Shown: positions 1 to 5,669 of the stretch, one piece after another | Layout of the letters: every line of letters starts with the position of its first letter | Numbering within the stretch: position 1 is the stretch's first letter | Origin: JAKEGN01 sp964465665 | GTDB taxonomy: Bacteria; Pseudomonadota; Gammaproteobacteria; Steroidobacterales; Woeseiaceae | Direction of reading: 5' to 3' | Assembly (NCBI GenBank): GCA_964465665.1 | Contig: CAYXKM010000108.1 | Location: 1-6,441 of the forward strand | DNA: 6,441 bases | The notes under the pieces: generated by a model | Told to the model about the DNA's origin: nothing | Database searches by the model: none | The model's input: the letters and a program-made list of their open reading frames with translations, nothing else | Program-made: the position numbers and the translations under genes

Positions 1-165
1 GATCATGCTCAAGATCGTTTTCAGCGCCGCGATCTTCGATTCGTTTTTGATACTGCGGCTCTGGAAACGCGCCACGCGTTCCTTCACGCCGACTTCGTCC
101 ACGAGCGCGACGCGGCTGAGATCGGGAAAGTTGGGCGATGCGGGCACGGCGGCGAGGCGGCTCAT
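1..165 (-). CDS. deoC: Deoxyribose-phosphate aldolase, N-terminal part (truncated by window edge)
   Basis: Only the first 55 codons are visible, read from 165 down to 1. DeoC cleaves 2-deoxyribose-5-phosphate into glyceraldehyde-3-phosphate and acetaldehyde in the cytoplasm, the last step of deoxynucleoside catabolism. The visible peptide starts MSRLAAVPASPNFPDLSRV and contains VDEVGVKERVARFQSR followed by IKNESKIAALKTILSMI. This matches, from memory, the N-terminal layout of the longer eukaryote-like DERA branch: a DL-x-W/R-hydrophobic strand, a conserved R-x-I/V-K-x-E helix, then a strand leading into an I-DLTTL motif, which here would fall just outside the window. The short E. coli-type DeoC lacks this leader. 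The ATG overlaps the deoD stop as ATGA (165-162), and a GAGG lies 8 bases upstream inside deoD, so translation is probably coupled. The catalytic lysines cannot be seen. Assignment rests on this short segment plus its deoD neighbour. Confidence 0.78.
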   Translation of the reverse strand, partial: MSRLAAVPASPNFPDLSRVALVDEVGVKERVARFQSRSIKNESKIAALKTILSMI

Positions 166-875
166 GCGCTCATCCTCGCGGTTTCGAGCGCCACCACGAT
201 CATCTCGTCGAAAGTAGTTTGCCGTTCGTCGGTGGTAAGCGCTTTGCCGCTCTTGATGTCGTCGCTCACGGTGCAGATGGCGAGCGCTTCGACGCCGTGT
301 TCGGCCGCAATCGGGTACATGCCGGCCGCTTCCATTTCCACGCCGAGCACATCGTAACGGGCGAGCGTATCGAACATCGCGGTATCGGGCGTGTAGAAAA
401 GGTCTGCGGAAAAAACATTGCCGACGTGAAAACGCACTTTGTTCTTCTCGGCGGCGGCAACGGCATGCTGCACCAGGCGGAAACTCGCGAGTGCCGCAAA
501 ATCGTGGCCGTGAAAGCGCATGCGGTTCACGCCGGAATCGGTGGATGCGCCCATCGCAATCACGATATCGCGCAGTTTCACTTTCGGGTGCGAGGTGCCA
601 CAGCTGCCGACGCGAATGAGGCGTTTTACTTTGTACTCGGTGATGAGTTCGGTGCAATAGATGGAGACCGAAGGAATGCCCATGCCGTGCGCCATGATCG
701 ACACCGGCAGGGATTTGTATGTGCCGGTAAAGCCCCACATGTTGCGCACGTCGGTGACCTGCCGTGCACCTTTCAGCCACTTCTCAGCCATGTACTTCGC
801 GCGCAGCGGATCGCCCGGCATCAGCACCGTTTCGGCGAAATCGCCGGGCGCAGCATTCATGTGTTTGGTTGCCAT
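162..875 (-). CDS. deoD: Purine nucleoside phosphorylase, E. coli (DeoD) type
   Basis: The 237-residue protein (E. coli DeoD is 239) catalyses phosphorolysis of purine (deoxy)nucleosides to free base and (deoxy)ribose-1-phosphate in the cytoplasm, normally as a hexamer. It opens MATKHMNAAPGDFAETVLMP, almost the E. coli start. Active-site residues of the family are present: H5, G21 and R25 in MPGDPLRAKY, R44, R88 and S91 in IRVGSCG (phosphate site), F160, the ribose-binding block E180-M181-E182 in GVEMEAAG, and the catalytic pair D205 (CTVSD) and R218 (ERQTTF). The start at 875 is preferred over in-frame upstream ATGs because homology begins there and a GAGG sits about 4 bases upstream. The stop overlaps the deoC start (ATGA). 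The gene lies 31 bases after the SDR stop, with no terminator-like hairpin between, so co-transcription is likely. Identification is secure; purine specificity is inferred from the family. Confidence 0.97.
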   Translation of the reverse strand: MATKHMNAAPGDFAETVLMPGDPLRAKYMAEKWLKGARQVTDVRNMWGFTGTYKSLPVSIMAHGMGIPSVSIYCTELITEYKVKRLIRVGSCGTSHPKVKLRDIVIAMGASTDSGVNRMRFHGHDFAALASFRLVQHAVAAAEKNKVRFHVGNVFSADLFYTPDTAMFDTLARYDVLGVEMEAAGMYPIAAEHGVEALAICTVSDDIKSGKALTTDERQTTFDEMIVVALETARMSA

Positions 876-906
876 CGGGCCTCGGGGGGTCTGGGACCGG
901 GGGATT

Positions 907-1698
907 TTACCACCGGGAGACGGTGGACATTCCGCCGTCCACGACCAGGTTCGCGCCGCTGATCCAGCGCGCGGCGGGGCTAAGAAGGAAATGCACTGCA
1001 TCGGCGACGTCTTCGGCTGTGCCCATGCGAGCCAGCGGCGCTTTGGACAACCAGCTCGTGACGCCCTCAGGCCAGTCTTTCTTCAGGCCCTCGCGGTCGA
1101 TGAGGCCGGGGGATACGGCATTGACGCGAATGCCCGCGCTGCCGTATTCCAGCGCCGCGGCTTTGGTCAACATCAGCATGCCGGCCTTGCTGCTTGAGTA
1201 ATGTGCATGGCCCGTCGCCGGATCGAATCCCTCAATCGAGGCGATGTTGACGATGGAACCGGCGCGTTGTGCTTTTTGCAGGCGTTCGGCCGCAAGTTGT
1301 GTAACGGCGAATGCGCTGTCGAGGTTCGCGGCCATGACCTGTTGCCAGTCCGCGAGAGTCATTGCCACGAGCGATTGCACCGCCTGGTTCGCTGCGTTGT
1401 TGACGACGAGATCGACGGCATCGCCGCTCGCATCGATCGCTTTGAATAAAGTGTCTGCACCGGCCGGTTGCGCGAGATCCGCCCGCACGCACAATGCGCG
1501 GACGCCTGTTGCGGCGAGTTCGGACTCGAGCGCACGAGCCGCTTTTTCAAAGCTGTGAAAGTGAATGACGACCTCCCCGCCCGCTTCGGCCAGGCGTCGA
1601 GCAATCGCCGAGCCGATGTTGCCGCTCGCACCGGTTACCAGCGCCCGGTGGCCGGAGAGTTTCAACAGGCGCGCGGTTGGCGGATTGGGTGCTTTCAT
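907..1698 (-). CDS. Short-chain dehydrogenase/reductase (SDR), FabG-like
   Basis: This 263-residue classical SDR has a Rossmann fold and is a presumed NAD(P)-dependent cytoplasmic oxidoreductase of unknown substrate. Visible motifs are TGASGNIG at 22-29 (cofactor loop), D74 in the RADL segment, NNAA at 100-103, and the catalytic tetrad N125, S154 (NIAS), Y167 and K171 (YSSSK). Further on are VNAVSPGLI (192-200) and the usual C-terminal LVVDGG (251-256). The cofactor loop is slightly odd: the usual TGxxxGxG has Asn27 where the middle Gly normally sits, and NNAG reads NNAA. The loop and the IHFH stretch after strand 2 are reminiscent of pteridine-reductase-like SDRs, but I would not assign that function. 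The start at 1698 has AAGGG 7 bases upstream; the reading frame stays open to 2085 but that part is antisense to the cupin. It is probably the first gene of the SDR-deoD-deoC operon. A role in deoxyribose or aldehyde metabolism is possible by context only. Confidence 0.93.
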   Translation of the reverse strand: MKAPNPPTARLLKLSGHRALVTGASGNIGSAIARRLAEAGGEVVIHFHSFEKAARALESELAATGVRALCVRADLAQPAGADTLFKAIDASGDAVDLVVNNAANQAVQSLVAMTLADWQQVMAANLDSAFAVTQLAAERLQKAQRAGSIVNIASIEGFDPATGHAHYSSSKAGMLMLTKAAALEYGSAGIRVNAVSPGLIDREGLKKDWPEGVTSWLSKAPLARMGTAEDVADAVHFLLSPAARWISGANLVVDGGMSTVSRW

Positions 1699-1715
1699 CG
1701 TCTGGCCCTTATGAT
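1685..1715 (+). promoter_or_regulatory. Candidate promoter for the cupin gene
   Basis: TTGGGT (1685-1690) and TATGAT (1710-1715, five of six matches to TATAAT) are separated by 19 bases, somewhat longer than the ideal 17. Initiation would fall near 1722, giving a leader of about 25 bases before the cupin ATG. The -35 hexamer would lie inside the first codons of the divergent SDR. The -35 match is weak, so this is a prediction from the -10 box and position alone. Confidence 0.35.
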
Positions 1716-1725
1716 GTGCGGGCCA
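1703..1725. repeat. Inverted repeat in the SDR/cupin divergent gap, possible operator or RNA hairpin
   Basis: A perfect 6-bp dyad, TGGCCC (1703-1708) and GGGCCA (1720-1725), has an 11-base spacer containing the TATGAT hexamer. As DNA it could be an operator for a dimeric regulator covering the cupin -10 box. In the SDR transcript the arms would pair with the AAGGG ribosome-binding site (1706-1710) partly inside the 3' arm. No regulator gene lies in the window. A 6-bp dyad can arise by chance in GC-rich DNA; position is its main support. Confidence 0.4.
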
Positions 1726-1747
1726 AGAATGACACAGAGCAACGTCG

Positions 1748-2119
1748 ATGAGCCACGTCATCAAAGCCGGGCCGCAACAGCAAAACGGGATTCTCACTCG
1801 CGAGCGCTGCACCGTACGCGAGATTCTCAACGACCTGCGGGTGCCGCAGTGGTCGCTGGCCGAATGCCGCGTGTTGCCGGGCGTAACCACCGAACTGCAC
1901 CGGCTCTCGGTCGATGAATGGTATGTCATCGTCGAAGGTGAGGGGCTGATGGAAGTCGATAGGCAAAATCCCGTTGCCGTCCGCCCGGGTGACACGGTGG
2001 CCATCCCTCGCGGCTCGCCGCAACGGATTACCAACAACGGCAACGGTGAGCTCCGTTTCCAGTGCCTTTGCCTGCCGCGTTTCACCCCGGATTGCTACGA
2101 AGCGCTGGAGGAATCCTGA
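1748..2119 (+). CDS. Small single-domain cupin protein
   Basis: This 123-residue protein is essentially one cupin beta-barrel, cytoplasmic (no signal peptide or membrane segment). Cupin motif 1 is G45-x5-H51-x-L53-x3-E57-x6-G64, with VEGEGLMEV following. Motif 2 is G81DTVAIPRGSPQRITN, matching G-x5-P-x-G-x2-[H]-x3-N. Two of the four usual metal ligands are replaced: the second His of motif 1 is L53 and the motif 2 His is Q92; H51 and E57 remain. It may therefore bind metal differently or not at all, or work as a binding or regulatory domain. The C-terminal CLCLPRFTPDCY block looks conserved in related small cupins as I recall them. The start at 1748 has only a weak AGAG upstream (1736-1739). 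The gene is divergent from the SDR with 49 bases between starts. The fold is certain; substrate and function are not known. Confidence 0.9.
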   Translation: MSHVIKAGPQQQNGILTRERCTVREILNDLRVPQWSLAECRVLPGVTTELHRLSVDEWYVIVEGEGLMEVDRQNPVAVRPGDTVAIPRGSPQRITNNGNGELRFQCLCLPRFTPDCYEALEES

Positions 2120-2137
2120 CCACGAACCCGGGTCAGG
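2115..2137. repeat. Hairpin overlapping the cupin stop codon
   Basis: A 7-bp perfect inverted repeat CCTGACC (2115-2121) / GGTCAGG (2131-2137) has a 9-base loop. The left arm includes the TGA stop of the cupin gene (2117-2119). No T-run follows (next bases CTTGGTAACA), so it is not a standard intrinsic terminator. It may protect the mRNA 3' end or aid factor-dependent termination; this is a guess. Confidence 0.4.
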
Positions 2138-2217
2138 CTTGGTAACACGACCAGGCGTTGCAGCGGTGCCACACTGCGCACAGCGTTTCACCGCCTGAAG
2201 CGGCGACAAAATTCTGG

Positions 2218-2245
2218 TTAAATGCGCATACAACGGCGTTATACT
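2218..2245 (+). promoter_or_regulatory. Candidate sigma70 promoter for the TonB-dependent receptor
   Basis: TATACT (2240-2245, five of six matches to TATAAT) is preceded, 16 bases upstream, by TTAAAT (2218-2223, three of six matches to TTGACA). Initiation would be near 2252, leaving a leader of about 20 bases that contains the ribosome-binding site. This placement argues against the in-frame upstream ATG at 2222, which lies inside the -35 region. No obvious Fur box or other operator was seen in 2120-2272. Confidence 0.45.
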
Positions 2246-2261
2246 GCGGCATCCGCCATTC

Positions 2262-2266
2262 GGAGA
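2262..2266 (+). promoter_or_regulatory. Ribosome-binding site deciding the receptor start
   Basis: GGAGA lies 6 bases before the ATG at 2273. The alternative in-frame ATG at 2222 has no comparable site and would put an Arg-rich 17-residue extension in front of the signal peptide, so 2273 is preferred. Confidence 0.75.
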
Positions 2267-2272
2267 GACACA

Positions 2273-4570
2273 ATGCGTGGTTACAATCCAACAACAGCTA
2301 TAAGCCAAACGGTCCTGAGCATTGTGCTTGGTGCGAGCACTTGCGGAGTGCTGATGCTGCACTCTGGCACGGCTCTGGCGCAGGGCACTGCCATCCTCGA
2401 GGAAATTGTCGTTACGGCGCAGCGTCGCGAGGAGAACCTGCAGGAAGTACCTATCTCGGTGACCGCCGTATCCGGCGAAAACCTCGTGCCGCTGTTCGAA
2501 GGCGGAGAAGACATCCGCGCACTCGCGACGCGTATTCCGAGCCTGTATGCAGAATCGTCAAATGGACGGCTGGCGCCGCGTTTCTACATACGCGGACTCG
2601 GCAATACTGATTTCGACCTTGCAGCCTCACAATCCGTATCGATCATTTTTGACGAAGTGGTGCAGGAAAATGTGATTCTCAAGAGTTTTCCGCTGTTCGA
2701 CATAGCGCGGGTGGAAGTGCTGCGCGGCCCGCAGGGCACACTGTTCGGCCGAAATACACCGGCCGGTATCGTCAAGTTCGATACCCGCAAGCCTTCCGAA
2801 GAGTTCGACGGCTATGCCATCGGCACTATTGGCTCGGCCGGCACACTGAATGTCGAAGGCGCGCTCGGCGGCAGCCTGAACGAAGCGAATACGCTGATGG
2901 GCCGCATTTCCGTCCTCAGCCAGAACCGTGACGACTGGATCGACAACGGCTTTACCGGCGAAGAAGACGCCATGGGCGGCTGGAACGAGTTTGCCTGGCG
3001 CGGCCAACTGTTGTGGCAGGCGACGGATAGCTTCAGCGCGCTTTTGAACTATCACGGACGCGATCTGGACAATGGAACAGCGTCGATCTTCCAGGCCAAT
3101 ATCGTCGATTCAGGAAACAACGAGCTGAACACCAATTTCGACCGCGACATGGTGTACTTCGATGCGGGCGACAACAATCCGCAGGAGGCTCAGGCAGCCG
3201 GTGGCTCGCTGAAACTTGATTTCGACTTCGGCAATGACATGACGCTGACTTCGATCACCGCATACGAGACCGTCGAGAACCGCAGCCTCGGTGACATCGA
3301 CGGTGGAGTCCTCGACTTCAGCGGCACAGTAACGGTGCCGCCGGGCGTCACGTTTGATCCCGCGGCACCTTTCCAGTTCGGCGGCACAGCATTGACCTTT
3401 CCCGGGACCATCACCCTCGATTCGCAGACCCAGGATGGGCTCGATGACCTGGAGCAGATTACCCAGGAATTCCGCCTGGCTTCGCAGGCGAGCGACCGCC
3501 TGTTCTGGCAGGCCGGCGCCTTCTATTTCGATTCCGACTTCGATGTGCGTACGGTCATATTCTTTGCTCCGGACGTCATACTGAATCACACCAACACGGC
3601 GTGGGGTGTATTCGGCCAGGTCAGCCTTGACCTGACCGACGCATTCAACCTCACCGGCGGTGTGCGCTACACGGACGACGAGAAAGACATGGTAGCGGTT
3701 GCAGCCAATTTCCCGGTGGCGCCGGTAAATGTCAGCGACGAACAGGTGAGCTGGGACTTAAGTGCAATGTTCACCATGAGCGACAATGTGAACGTCTATG
3801 CCCGTGTGGCCAACGGCTTCCGTGCCCCGACGATTCAGGGCCGTGACGTGGCATTCTTCGCCCCGCCGTCCACTGCGACGTCGGAGACCATTACTTCGGG
3901 CGAAATCGGCTTCAAATCGACACTAGCCGACAATCGAATTCGCCTGAACGGCGCCGTGTACTACTACCAGATCGACGATCAGCAGTTCACCGCGATCGGC
4001 GGCGGCGGCAATTTCATTCAACTTGTCAACGCCGACAGTGGCCTTGGCAGTGGCTTCGATCTCGACGCGGAGTTCCTGATCACCGATAACCTGCTGTTGA
4101 ATGTTGGAGCAAGCTACAACAACACGGAAATCGACGATCCGATCCTGCGGGTTGCCACTTGCGCATCGGGCCTCTGCACACCATTGGACCCGATTGACGT
4201 GGACGGCCGTGCGCTTGTGGACGGTAATTCGTTCCCGCAGGCACCCGAGTACCTGTTCAATGTCCTGCTTCGGTACACCGTGCCGGTGGATGCCGGCAAT
4301 CTGTTCTTCCAGACCGACTGGGCATTCCAGGGCGACGCACAGTTCTTCCTCTACGAATCGGCCGAGTTCCACAGCGACGACACCTACGAGGGTGGCGTGC
4401 GCGCCGGCTTTACCGCCGACGACGATCGCTGGGAGATTGCGGTGTTCGGCCGCAATATCACCGACGAGGAAAACCTGAAGGGTGGAATCGACTTCAGCAA
4501 CAACACCGGTTTCGTCAACGACCGGCGTGTCTGGGGCGCATCGCTGAAGGTCAATTTCGGCGCGTTCTAG
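2273..4570 (+). CDS. TonB-dependent outer-membrane receptor
   Basis: This 765-residue outer-membrane transporter is energised by TonB-ExbB-ExbD and imports a bulky or scarce substrate (siderophore, cobalamin, oligosaccharide or other). In order: a signal peptide (1-36, hydrophobic core about 13-29, cleavage after TALA); a TonB box-like EIVVTA (44-49) followed by QRREENLQEVPISVTAVSG; a plug domain to about residue 175 with FYIRGLG (104-110), a DIARVEVLRGPQGTLFGRN stretch (143-161) and NTPAGIVKF; then a long 22-strand-type beta-barrel ending in GASLKVNFGAF with the terminal Phe typical of outer-membrane proteins. A CASGLC pair (Cys630, Cys635) may form a disulfide in an extracellular loop. The N-terminal signature is of the broad group annotated as iron-complex receptors, but that group is expanded for many substrates, so the ligand cannot be named. 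The gene has its own promoter-like sequence and terminator, so it is probably monocistronic. Confidence 0.96.
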   Translation: MRGYNPTTAISQTVLSIVLGASTCGVLMLHSGTALAQGTAILEEIVVTAQRREENLQEVPISVTAVSGENLVPLFEGGEDIRALATRIPSLYAESSNGRLAPRFYIRGLGNTDFDLAASQSVSIIFDEVVQENVILKSFPLFDIARVEVLRGPQGTLFGRNTPAGIVKFDTRKPSEEFDGYAIGTIGSAGTLNVEGALGGSLNEANTLMGRISVLSQNRDDWIDNGFTGEEDAMGGWNEFAWRGQLLWQATDSFSALLNYHGRDLDNGTASIFQANIVDSGNNELNTNFDRDMVYFDAGDNNPQEAQAAGGSLKLDFDFGNDMTLTSITAYETVENRSLGDIDGGVLDFSGTVTVPPGVTFDPAAPFQFGGTALTFPGTITLDSQTQDGLDDLEQITQEFRLASQASDRLFWQAGAFYFDSDFDVRTVIFFAPDVILNHTNTAWGVFGQVSLDLTDAFNLTGGVRYTDDEKDMVAVAANFPVAPVNVSDEQVSWDLSAMFTMSDNVNVYARVANGFRAPTIQGRDVAFFAPPSTATSETITSGEIGFKSTLADNRIRLNGAVYYYQIDDQQFTAIGGGGNFIQLVNADSGLGSGFDLDAEFLITDNLLLNVGASYNNTEIDDPILRVATCASGLCTPLDPIDVDGRALVDGNSFPQAPEYLFNVLLRYTVPVDAGNLFFQTDWAFQGDAQFFLYESAEFHSDDTYEGGVRAGFTADDDRWEIAVFGRNITDEENLKGGIDFSNNTGFVNDRRVWGASLKVNFGAF

Positions 4571-4593
4571 GACGGTACGAAAGGAAAAAGAAG

Positions 4594-4619
4594 AACCCGG
4601 CGAAAGCCGGGTTTTTTTT
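4594..4619 (+). terminator. Intrinsic terminator of the TonB-dependent receptor gene
   Basis: The 8-bp perfect stem AACCCGGC / GCCGGGTT closes on a stable GAAA tetraloop (4602-4605) and runs into eight T residues (4612-4619). It starts 23 bases after the receptor stop. An A-rich tract (AAGGAAAAAGAAGAA, 4581-4595) precedes it, so it could also work weakly on the other strand. Confidence 0.95.
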
Positions 4620-4658
4620 GCGCGTTGATTCGAGGCAACCGCGTTCAATCGTCACCGT

Positions 4659-4682
4659 GTCGCCTGCAATGCAGGCTCCTAC
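4659..4682 (-). repeat. GTAG-type REP palindrome (repetitive extragenic palindromic element)
   Basis: Read on the minus strand this is GTAG-GA-GCCTGC-ATT-GCAGGC-GAC: a GTAG tetranucleotide, then a perfect 6-bp stem (arms 4662-4667 and 4671-4676) with a 3-base loop, ending in GAC. A 5' GTAG/GTGG before an imperfect or perfect palindrome is the hallmark of REP elements mobilised by RAYT (REP-associated tyrosine transposase) proteins, frequent between genes in Pseudomonas and xanthomonads. It sits in the intergenic gap after the receptor terminator, as expected. Only one copy is seen here, so repetitiveness is inferred from form. Confidence 0.7.
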
Positions 4683-4718
4683 AGCTCACAATCAATGTCC
4701 GGTGTGGACGCGTGCGCT

Positions 4719-4724
4719 GATAAT
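4719..4724 (+). promoter_or_regulatory. Weak -10-like hexamer before the propeller-like gene
   Basis: GATAAT matches TATAAT at five of six positions, 11 bases before the ATG at 4736. No convincing -35 box lies 16-18 bases upstream, and no Shine-Dalgarno sequence is visible before the ATG. If it is used, the transcript would be nearly leaderless. Some promoter is expected here because a strong terminator and the REP element separate this gene from the receptor. Confidence 0.25.
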
Positions 4725-4735
4725 ATCGCTGACCA

Positions 4736-5650
4736 ATGATCAGAACCACCCTGCCCGCAAGCGCGATCCTGCTGTTGCAGGTGACGGCGCTTGCCGCAGA
4801 ACCGGAAAACACCGCGTATTCGCCGATGCAGGCGAGCGGCACGATTGACGACCGGCGAATCGTCGAGGCGAGCGGCCTCGCGCGTTCGCATCGCGTTCCC
4901 GATCGATTGTGGGCGTTGAACGACGGCGGCTCGAGGCCACAACTGTTTGCGTTCGGTGTCGATGGCAAAACTCACGGTTCGGTTACGCTGCAGAATGCAG
5001 CCAACATCGACTGGGAAGACCTCGCCTCCTTCGAGCACGACGGCAAAGCCTGGCTGCTGGTCGCCGATATTGGCGACAACGATGCGCGGCGCGCGTACTG
5101 CACCCTGTACCTCGTCGAGGAACCTGTCGAACTGCAAAACCAGCGGCTCGAACCGTTGCGCGAGATCCGTTTCCTTTATCCGGAAGGACCGCTGGATGCC
5201 GAAGCGATCACGGTCGATGCCGAAAGCAGCAGCATCCTGATCCTTGTGAAACGTACCGTGCCGGCGCGCCTTTATCGCCTCGCCCTCGTTCCCAACGACG
5301 ATACGACACAGATGGCCGAATTACTGGGCGAAGTTGCCACACTGCCTCAACCGACGGCGCGCGACCTCGAGCGCGCGCTGCCCGATCAAAGCTGGCACTG
5401 GCAGCCCACGGCGATGGATATCTCCAACAGCGGTGAAACAGTCATGATCCTGACGTATCGTGGCGCTTACCTTTTTTCTCGAAATACCGGCGAAGACTGG
5501 ATCGATGCGCTGCAACGACCGCCCGTGCCACTCGATCTCGGCGGCAGTGCGCTGGCCGAAGCCGCCGCTTTCGGTTACAAGGATCGCAGCATCTTTGTTA
5601 CGGTCGAGGGCCGAAGGCCCAAGCTGTACCGGTTCGAACACGAACCCTAA
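4736..5650 (+). CDS. Secreted, probable beta-propeller protein of unknown function
   Basis: This 304-residue protein has a short signal peptide (core about 6-20, cleavage around ALA-A21), so it is exported, probably to the periplasm. I do not recognise a named gene. The body alternates short hydrophobic strands with acidic turns, as in six-bladed propellers: ASGLARS (45-51), LWALNDGG (58-65), then LFAFGVDGK, the acidic cluster NIDWEDLA (90-97), LLVADIGDN (107-115), DAEAITVD (154-161), a SILILVKRT strand, PTAMDIS and VTVEGRRPKLYRF near the end. The clustered carboxylates (D92, E94, D95, D111, D114, D154, E156) suggest a metal site, as in phytase-like propellers, but this is inference from pattern. 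It lies 19 bases before the EEP lipoprotein gene, so the two are probably co-transcribed and may share a substrate. The start is the first ATG of the frame and gives a good signal peptide, though its ribosome-binding site is poor. Confidence 0.8.
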   Translation: MIRTTLPASAILLLQVTALAAEPENTAYSPMQASGTIDDRRIVEASGLARSHRVPDRLWALNDGGSRPQLFAFGVDGKTHGSVTLQNAANIDWEDLASFEHDGKAWLLVADIGDNDARRAYCTLYLVEEPVELQNQRLEPLREIRFLYPEGPLDAEAITVDAESSSILILVKRTVPARLYRLALVPNDDTTQMAELLGEVATLPQPTARDLERALPDQSWHWQPTAMDISNSGETVMILTYRGAYLFSRNTGEDWIDALQRPPVPLDLGGSALAEAAAFGYKDRSIFVTVEGRRPKLYRFEHEP

Positions 5651-5669
5651 GACAGGAACCCCAGGCTCC

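Noticed and set aside
876..906. A terminator between the SDR and deoD, suggested by C/G runs
   Set aside because: Only a 4-bp GGTC/GACC stem with a 3-base loop is present and no T-run follows, so co-transcription is the better reading.
138..962. A 274-codon open frame on the plus strand opposite deoD
   Set aside because: It is exactly antisense to a well-conserved deoD, and its His/Arg/Gly-rich product has no recognisable domain. GC-rich codon bias explains the open frame.
1699..2085. An N-terminal extension of the SDR up to an ATG at 2085
   Set aside because: The added residues are Arg/Ser/Cys-rich and antisense to the cupin. SDR homology begins close to the ATG at 1698, which has an AAGGG 7 bases upstream.
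2222..2272. A longer start for the TonB-dependent receptor at 2222
   Set aside because: It overlaps the probable -35 region, lacks a ribosome-binding site, and puts 17 residues before a good signal peptide that starts at 2273 after GGAGA.
1709..2362. A 217-codon minus-strand frame across the cupin and the receptor promoter
   Set aside because: It is antisense to a clear cupin and continues into the receptor signal peptide; no motif or ribosome-binding site supports it.
4001..4014. A GGC triplet run inside the receptor gene
   Set aside because: It simply encodes a Gly-rich loop (IGGGGN) of the barrel and is too short to suggest a functional repeat.
3923..4648. A 241-codon minus-strand frame under the receptor C-terminus
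   Set aside because: It is antisense to the conserved beta-barrel end, reads through the terminator hairpin, and has no recognisable domain.
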